A stretch of DNA of 64,000 nucleotides from Hirsutella rhossiliensis (Eukaryota > Ascomycota > Sordariomycetes > Hypocreales > Ophiocordycipitaceae). The notes beneath the pieces are model-generated. The model was not told where the DNA came from. It worked only from the letters and a program-made list of their open reading frames with translations, and searched no databases. The stretch is taken from contig NW_025408667.1 in the NCBI RefSeq assembly GCF_020360975.1, positions 4,960,001-5,024,000 of the forward strand, in the 5' to 3' direction. Shown piece by piece: positions 57,836 to 64,000 of this stretch (positions are counted from its first letter, which is position 1; each line of letters begins with the position of its first letter). Position numbers and translations under genes: made by a program.

Positions 57836-60224
57836 TTTCACGTTGGTCAGGTCGACAAGAAGCTGACAGATACTCAAGGCGCTTGGTCGAGTGCGATTAG
57901 AAGCGTTGGCAAAGCTCATATAAACCAATTGAAGATGGGGCTCCCCGTTCATGTCATGACGGGCCTACGCAGGGGATGTGAAGAGTCGTCAAAAATGCCT
58001 ATCGGTGTACCCATGTCTTGGGCCCCCCAGAGGACATCTAGAGACACACGAATGCCAATAATCGTTGCGAGAGCGCCGATTACCTGTGACTGGGTAAGAG
58101 TAAACGGTCGCATTTTTAGCCTGATCGATCTCACATGAGACATGCTATTTTGCATCGTGTCCCTCCTCTCCATCCTCTGGCATGACCCATCGAGATTCTG
58201 CAACGAGGTTAACCGCAAGGGGGTTAAATGGTTCGTTGCGTGGTGTAGTTGAAGACATCGAGGTTGACACACGGTCCTGCTGAGGGTTTTAGGCTGCCCA
58301 AGGTCAAAGAGGAGCCTCCAGCCTCGCTTTGGTCAGCGTATTAACATGATATTTGATAGGCCAAAGCGAGGGAGAATGACTCAAGCGTGCATGCACAAGC
58401 ATGAGTTCCAGCCTTGGAACGCCCCCCAAGCTGGAACAAGCATGGCTCCCGGGTGCAGTCTCTTGGTGCCATGCGGCTGGGTGCCTGACTTTCCCTGCAC
58501 GCTGCGGCCGGCCACGGGTAGGGACACGGGTAAGACACTTTACCAAAGACCCCATAAAGGCTCGGAATATGATGTCAGCCATTCGTACCCGTAGTCAACT
58601 CCAGCCATACTCTGACATTTCCATCACGCAATGATCTCGCAGCTTCGTTGTGTCGTTGTGCTCAAGTCTATAGGAGAGACCGTGGCCCAATGCACGCGTT
58701 GGCTACGGACCCGTGGAACGTGTTGCGGACTACCTCCATATCGTAGCTCTTTTGCCGTCATTGAATGCCCTTTTCGCGAACCATGCTCATCGTGTCACTT
58801 CGTACGGTGCGAGGTATTGTACGCTTTCAACTGGCCATGATCTTAAAGAGACCCTACAATCTCCAAATTCAGTCCCTGGCCACCGCCTCCCTCGAGGACC
58901 TCACTGTCGTGGACAGGACCAGTGGTTGAGACGGTGGCATAGAAGAATAGTGAGTAGAACTACCAAGTAGACGGCGAGCACTCTGCAACCAGCTCTCATG
59001 TACAATAGGCGAACATGCCCGACACTATATAGCACGTAGACGGGAAGGGACCGTGGAGGTCCCGACTCTATACCGGGCACCTCTAAAGATCACTCTTCAA
59101 TCAGTTCGCTTGCTTCAAACCCTACTCCAACTTTCGAGGGTTTCTGGTATACACAAGTTGCCTATCCTGCCGGTCGGTACAAGGAGGCATTAAATAGTAG
59201 GGCTCATTCTGGCCTAGAACGTAGATAGTCTCATGCCTGAGTTGAAGGTAAGAGTTTCAGCAACCGTAAAGGGAGCGGAGGATGACCGGCAACGATGCCG
59301 AGTACAGACAAGCAGTTTCATTAGCTTCATGTTAACCACGAGTCTGGAACATTATCCAGGATTAGGCGGCCGCCAAGTGCACGTCAGATGTCCCAGTTTC
59401 AGACGCTCGAGAGAGCCAGCACATCCTGCCTTGCCGGATGCAGCCCCAATGACATCGGCACTGCGAAAGGCGTTCGGCCATCTCCCACGTGAGTGATCAT
59501 TATTTCGGAATGTCTGAGATTCAGGGGTTTTCGAGCTTCATGGCTAGCACAATCCTCGGCCAGTCACGCATCGTCGTAATTGTCACCCACCTGCTTCTCT
59601 TGTTGCGGCTTCAGCACGTGGAATCCACGCGATATCCAGGGGAAAAGAGAACGACAGAGCCGACTGGATGCATGACTGAGAGGGGCGCTGGCTACAGCAA
59701 GGGCGGGGTAATGTGTTGTGGGCTCCAGCCGGTTGTTAGCCGTGCGAATCACATTTGATTGTGAACGCATGTCCGATACAATGGCATGATGGTCGGCAGA
59801 TCACTGTCTACGTGGCTGTCGAGCAACAGGGTGCCTGTCTGGTGCTCGGCAGTGAAACCAGCAAGTTCATGGTGAATTCATTTCCATCTAGCGACGTCAA
59901 CAAGAGCTATAGGGGCATTGACAGGTGCTCGTCTGCTTTCCCCAGCGGATCAGCTCAACCTCCATCCCGCGTACTTTCCTGCCTGTCACTGCCACAGTCC
60001 CTCGTTCGTGCCACTGTCGGGCCGGACTGTCAAGAACAATCTGCACCAATGACGCCAAACAGTCAGCCCATCAAATCCTCGCCAACAAGCAGGAACAAAA
60101 AATCTCACTTTTGATGAAGTCGTTCCCCTTTCCTCCGCTCATAAGACCTGACCTCCGTGCGTCCTTGATGCCATGACTCGTCACTGAACCTTGCGAACCC
60201 TCGCATGGTAGACTGTCGCCGAGA
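57836..60224. other. intergenic, no gene recognised
   Basis: 2.4 kb between the peroxygenase and FAL1. The left end is the peroxygenase promoter. Frames of 65-119 codons are present, but none shows a motif, a signal peptide or splice continuity. I see no RNA gene. Confidence 0.5.
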
Positions 60225-61536
60225 CTAAGCGATAAGATCGGCGACATTCATAGGCATTTCATCAATCTGAGTCGAATAGTATACTGGCGGCATGTCAGCG
60301 ACGAAAATGAGCAGAGTAGTTGGTGTCGGGGAACCCACGTTCGATATCTCGCAAAATGCGCACGTCCTCGCTGGTGACAAAGTTGATTGCAACACCCTTG
60401 CGGCCAAAGCGCCCGCTTCTACCGATGCGGTGGATGTAGTTTTCTCGGTTGCTGGGCAAGTCGTAGTTGATGACCAGGCTGACTTGCTGCACATCGATGC
60501 CGCGAGCCCAGACATCAGTCGAAATCAGAACGCGGCTGTTACCCTGTCGGAAGTCGTGCATGATGCTATCTCGCTCCTTCTGCGGCATATCGCCGTGCAT
60601 GCTGCTGACGGTGAAGTTGGCCTCACGCATCTTGTCCGTGAGCCAGTCCACCTTGCGACGCGTGTTGCAGAAAATGACGGCTTGCGTGATGGTCAGGGTA
60701 TCGTATAGGTCACAGAGCGTGTCAAACTTCCAGTCTTCCCTCTCCACAGCAATAAAGTACTGCTTCAGGCCTTCGAGGGTCAGCTCGTCACGCTTGACGA
60801 GGATGCGCACCGGGTCGGTCATGAACTTTGTCGTCATGTCGAGCACGTCGTAGGGCAGAGTGGCGCTGACGACCACCACCTGGGTCGCGGGTGGGAGGTA
60901 GCGATAGACGTCATAGATTTGCTCGCGGAATCCCTTGTTGAGCAGCTCGTCGGCCTCGTCCAGCACAAGCATCTTGATGTGTCTGGTCCGCAGGTGGCGT
61001 CGCCTGATCATATCAGCGACACGACCAGGCGTGCCAGACACAATGTGCTGCCCGTAGTCGAGCTTGCGAATGTCCTCGCCCACGTTGGTGCCTCCTATGC
61101 ACGCGTGGCATTGAACGTTCATGTACTCTCCCAGTGCCATGACGACGGACTGGATCTGAGTCGCCAGCTCGCGAGTAGGCGATAGCACCAAGGCCTGCGT
61201 CTCGCGCACAGCCGTGTCGATGACCTGCAGCATGCTGATGGAAAAGGTTGCCGTCTTGCCGGTACCCGACTGGGCTTGTGCGATGGTATCGCGTCCCTTG
61301 CAGATTTGCACAATGGCCCGGGACTGCACAGCAGAAGGCGTCTCGTAGCCGTAGCCGTAGACACCACGAATGAGATTGTCTTTGCAGCAAGTGTTAACAG
61401 GTCAGTCGTGACGAGCAGTCGTCAGAGAAGTCTTGCCTTTCAGTGACATGGATTCGAAGGTCGGATGGACTGTCACCTCCTTTGAGGTGGAGAACTCCAT
61501 CCGCTCATCCGCCTTGCGGTCGATGCCTTCAGCCAT
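60225..61536 (-). CDS. FAL1: eIF4A-III/Fal1 DEAD-box RNA helicase
   Basis: The model is complement(join(60225..60283,60339..61379,61437..61536)), 399 residues, identical in length to yeast Fal1. Intron 2 (60284-60338) is GTGGGT...CAG. Intron 1 (61380-61436) begins GC, not GT (GCAAGA...AAG), which the protein frame requires to read [21 protein letters not shown]. Motifs in order: AQSGTGKT (I), PTRELA (Ia), [13 protein letters not shown] (II), SATLP (III), TRRKVDW (IV), [11 protein letters not shown] (V), [13 protein letters not shown] (VI), and a tail [16 protein letters not shown]. It is a helicase for rRNA processing in yeast and the exon-junction-complex anchor in most fungi and animals; which dominates here cannot be told. 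The ATG at 61536 is the family start. Confidence 0.95.
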
Positions 61537-61920
61537 GGTTACGAAAATGAGCTGTGTTCTGGCGTGAGTAGGTGTTTCTGGCGTGAGTGAGGGTGTTGAA
61601 GCCAAGACGATGGATGGGGTGAGAGGGAAAAAAAAGATGGGGCTTAGGTTTCTAGCGGGTAAACTTCGGTAAGAAGCTCGCAGCTGGCAACAGCTGCCGA
61701 CCGAAATTCGCGGGTTGCTAGGCCAGGCATTGACGCGACTCTTCTTTTCACTAATTCAACAACGCAACTCTCTATTTTCTCTTCAGCAACCTCCAAGAAC
61801 CGACCACCGAACCTTGCCCGAGTCACACAAGCCTAGCCTTTTTCACACGAGCCTTCTCGTGGAGTCGTTTCATGTCCGTTCGCATCGAGAGCGGCGTCAC
61901 GCCTCGTTCCTAACTCCGAG
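61537..61920. promoter_or_regulatory. 384-bp bidirectional promoter of FAL1 and PRP9
   Basis: The two start codons face away with nothing coding between them. An A-rich block lies near 61630 and pyrimidine-rich stretches follow. Both genes act on RNA, so shared control is plausible. Confidence 0.6.
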
Positions 61921-63513
61921 ATGCCGTTGGATCTGGAGGAGGAACGGTACATCCACGAGGACTTGGAGCGTCTTGAGCAGGGCATCGCAGACCGACTGCG
62001 CGATGATCCCAAGCACGTGAGTATACCGGAAGCTATGCGTCTTGACCAATCCAACGCAGCGGTTGACCATTTCACGAAAATGATACAGATCCGAAATCGC
62101 CTCAACCGGGACCATGAGATTGCACAGTTGCTGGAGCAAATGCAGCAGCAGTCTAGAAACCTAGCTCGAATCTACAAGGATGGTGCCAAGACAAAGGAGC
62201 GCGAGCTCGAGCAGTTGCAGACGGGCGATCCGTTTGCCCAGTTCTACAGCCAGCTCAACGAGCTGCGAGAGCACCATTCCAGATACCCCAATGAGCAGGC
62301 AGAAAACTCGGAGATGCGCTACAAGCCAAAGCAGTCTGGCGATGGCACAGGGCAGATGCCGTCCATTGTCGAAACGCTCTTCTCTGGAGAGGAAGCGTAC
62401 GGCCGGTTTTTCGACCTGAATATCTGCCACGAGGCGTTTCTCAATCTGCCCAACGTCAAACGACTCTCCTATCTGCAGTACCTCGAAAGCTTTGACAACT
62501 TTGGTCCCGGCTACGGTGGCCTCAAGAGAGTCGAGAAACTCACGGATCAGTACTTCAAGTATGTTGGTGATCTCGCCGACTATCTTAGGTCGTTTCGGGA
62601 ACGAACCCGCCCCCTGGAGGATACCAAAAAAGTCTTGGCCGAGTTTGACCAAGAGTTCGAGACGGCTTGGAACAAGGACGAGGTTCAAGGCTGGCAGCTG
62701 GAAACACCCTCGACGACCGGGGCATCCAAAGACCCAAACAATGTCACGGGTGTGTGGTGTGCCGACTGCGAAAAGGTGTTTACGAACAAAAACGTGTACA
62801 AAGGTCACCTTACCGGAAGAAAGCACAAAAGGGCTGCCGAGCAGAGAAAGAACCGGCAAGAAGCCGATGGCGAGGAGACTTCTGGGCAGGGTAGACCCGC
62901 TGTCTCCACGACACGGATCAAAGAGCGCGCCATCGCGGAGCGCGAGTATCGTGTCAAGCGTCTTGCAGCTTCGATGAGCACTGAGCGAAGTGACACTCGT
63001 GTCAACGTGGAGCGCAAGCAAGGAATGACGGAGCGCGAGCGCCAGCAGGAACTCGATAACCTCCTCAACGTCTCCGAGGCGCCCAAGGCAGGAGCTCAAG
63101 GCGAGGAGGAGGACGGCGAAGACGGCGAAGAGAAGATTTACAACCCCCTCAAGCTGCCCCTGGCGTGGGATGGCAAGCCCATTCCGTTCTGGCTCTACCG
63201 ACTGCACGGGTTGGGCGTGGAGTTCCACTGTGAAGTATGCGGCAACTTTGTCTACATGGGACGGCGGGCCTTTGACAAGCACTTTGGCGAGCCCCGACAC
63301 ATCTACGGCCTCAAATGTCTGGGAATCACCAATGTGACCCTGTTCAGAGACATCACCAAGATCGAAGAGGCACTGAAGCTGTGGGACAGGCTCAAGCAGG
63401 AGGAGCAGAAGTCCAAGGTGGACGAGGGAAGTATCGTGCAGATGGAGGATGGCGAGGGCAATGTCATGCCGGAGAAGGTCTACAACGACTTGCAGAAGCA
63501 GGGCTTGCTTTGA
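61921..63513 (+). CDS. PRP9: SF3a60/Prp9 splicing factor 3A subunit 3
   Basis: The model is join(61921..62016,62089..63513), 506 residues (human SF3A3 is 501). The 72-nt intron (GTGAGT...ACAG) is a multiple of three without a stop, so the unspliced frame also stays open. The N terminus ERYIHEDLERLEQ and the following coiled region match SF3a60. A U1-type C2H2 finger (CADCEKVF..H..RKH) is near residues 256-280, and the C-terminal finger (FHCEVCGNFVYMGRRAFDKHFGEPRH, then LKCLGI) near 410-440. SF3a60, with SF3a66 and SF3a120, builds the U2 snRNP. The gene is head-to-head with FAL1. Confidence 0.95.
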   Translation: MPLDLEEERYIHEDLERLEQGIADRLRDDPKHVSIPEAMRLDQSNAAVDHFTKMIQIRNRLNRDHEIAQLLEQMQQQSRNLARIYKDGAKTKERELEQLQTGDPFAQFYSQLNELREHHSRYPNEQAENSEMRYKPKQSGDGTGQMPSIVETLFSGEEAYGRFFDLNICHEAFLNLPNVKRLSYLQYLESFDNFGPGYGGLKRVEKLTDQYFKYVGDLADYLRSFRERTRPLEDTKKVLAEFDQEFETAWNKDEVQGWQLETPSTTGASKDPNNVTGVWCADCEKVFTNKNVYKGHLTGRKHKRAAEQRKNRQEADGEETSGQGRPAVSTTRIKERAIAEREYRVKRLAASMSTERSDTRVNVERKQGMTERERQQELDNLLNVSEAPKAGAQGEEEDGEDGEEKIYNPLKLPLAWDGKPIPFWLYRLHGLGVEFHCEVCGNFVYMGRRAFDKHFGEPRHIYGLKCLGITNVTLFRDITKIEEALKLWDRLKQEEQKSKVDEGSIVQMEDGEGNVMPEKVYNDLQKQGLL

Positions 63514-64000
63514 GCGAAGCGAACAGATGGGGGCGACGATTTGTGACGCATGAGATCAGAGTCGACAGCTGGCAGGGGCGAGGATTCGTGGAGTGCGAGA
63601 GGAGAGAGCCGGCTGTGGGTGGAGGAGGAATTATCTGTCGCCGAGTAAGGAAATGAAATCAAACAAGTAAAACCCATAGCTGAGCGTCCCAGTGATGCCC
63701 GTGCTGTGGCCATGGCCTCATCCAGACTCAATCCTAATTACACGATACGTCGCTTGGGACACGCTGAGTCAGCCAGGGCGGATCATTCCCAACTGTACTC
63801 GGTACGACGCGCCCGGACGACGACCTGCGAGCCGCATCTTGCGGGCTTTGTTTACAAGCATGTCGCAAATGGCCCCGAAGCCGCTGCCTGCTTTCTATAC
63901 AGTGTACGTCTTGCGTTCTACCGTTAGGCACGCATCACTCTACATCGGCTCCACTCCCAACCCGCCGCGAAGGCTGAAGCAACACAATGGCGCGGCCAAG
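63514..64000. other. PRP9 downstream flank, right edge
   Basis: No gene is recognised in these 487 bp. Confidence 0.5.

Noticed and set aside
57949..58272. 107-codon minus frame upstream of the peroxygenase, with a hydrophobic stretch
   Set aside because: No family, no ATG context of note, and it lies in the peroxygenase promoter region.
59000..59080. Possible tRNA or hairpin near gggaccgtggaggtcccg
   Set aside because: A short GGGAC/GTCCC stem exists but no cloverleaf or internal promoter boxes.
62161..63300. 379-codon minus frame over PRP9
   Set aside because: Antisense shadow of the splicing factor.

Overview
The window looks like a nuclear contig of a filamentous ascomycete, most likely a Sordariomycete such as a member of Hypocreales. 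Short introns (about 47-107 nt) with GT...CTAAC...AG signals interrupt most genes, mitochondrial and spliceosome proteins are of fungal type, and repeats carry the C-to-T, TpA-enriched signature of repeat-induced point mutation (RIP). The lineage is inferred from gene character, not from a marker search.

Layout. (1) 0-7 kb: a fucose-lectin-like beta-propeller gene (minus) and a six-exon secreted cysteine-rich protein (plus). (2) 7.3-13.8 kb: a complete but RIP-destroyed Copia LTR retrotransposon, coded on the minus strand, with 286-bp LTRs and a 5-bp target duplication. (3) 14-39 kb: a transposon-rich accessory island holding a Baeyer-Villiger-type monooxygenase, a multi-pass membrane protein, a second flavin monooxygenase and a trichodiene-synthase-family sesquiterpene cyclase. 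Between them lie an aminoglycoside-phosphotransferase pseudogene, a 509-bp MITE with an 8-bp target duplication, a 2.8-kb pogo/Fot1 element with a complex 101-bp inverted repeat, a RIP-eroded Helitron and a gene truncated at the Helitron edge. The four enzyme and membrane genes could be a scattered terpenoid locus. (4) 40-48.4 kb: a dense conserved block with GTR1 (TORC1 Rag GTPase), SHP1/p47 (Cdc48 adaptor), MIM1, OXA1 and URC4 (uracil catabolism). (5) 49.5-58 kb: an RCC1 pseudogene, an intronless 1301-residue epsilon-poly-lysine-synthetase-like NRPS, a small secreted protein and a secreted heme-thiolate peroxygenase. (6) 60-63.5 kb: FAL1 (eIF4A-III) and PRP9/SF3a60 transcribed divergently from a 384-bp shared promoter.

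How the genes relate. The conserved block is housekeeping: mitochondrial membrane insertion (MIM1, OXA1), nutrient signalling and protein quality control. The accessory parts are about secretion and chemistry: lectin, secreted cysteine-rich proteins, peroxygenase, terpene cyclase, flavin oxygenases and a polycationic-peptide synthetase. The strongest candidate for unusual biology is the poly-lysine-synthetase-like gene beside two secreted-protein genes, followed by the transposon-dissected terpenoid set. All splice structures were worked out by hand from reading frames and splice consensus, without transcripts.
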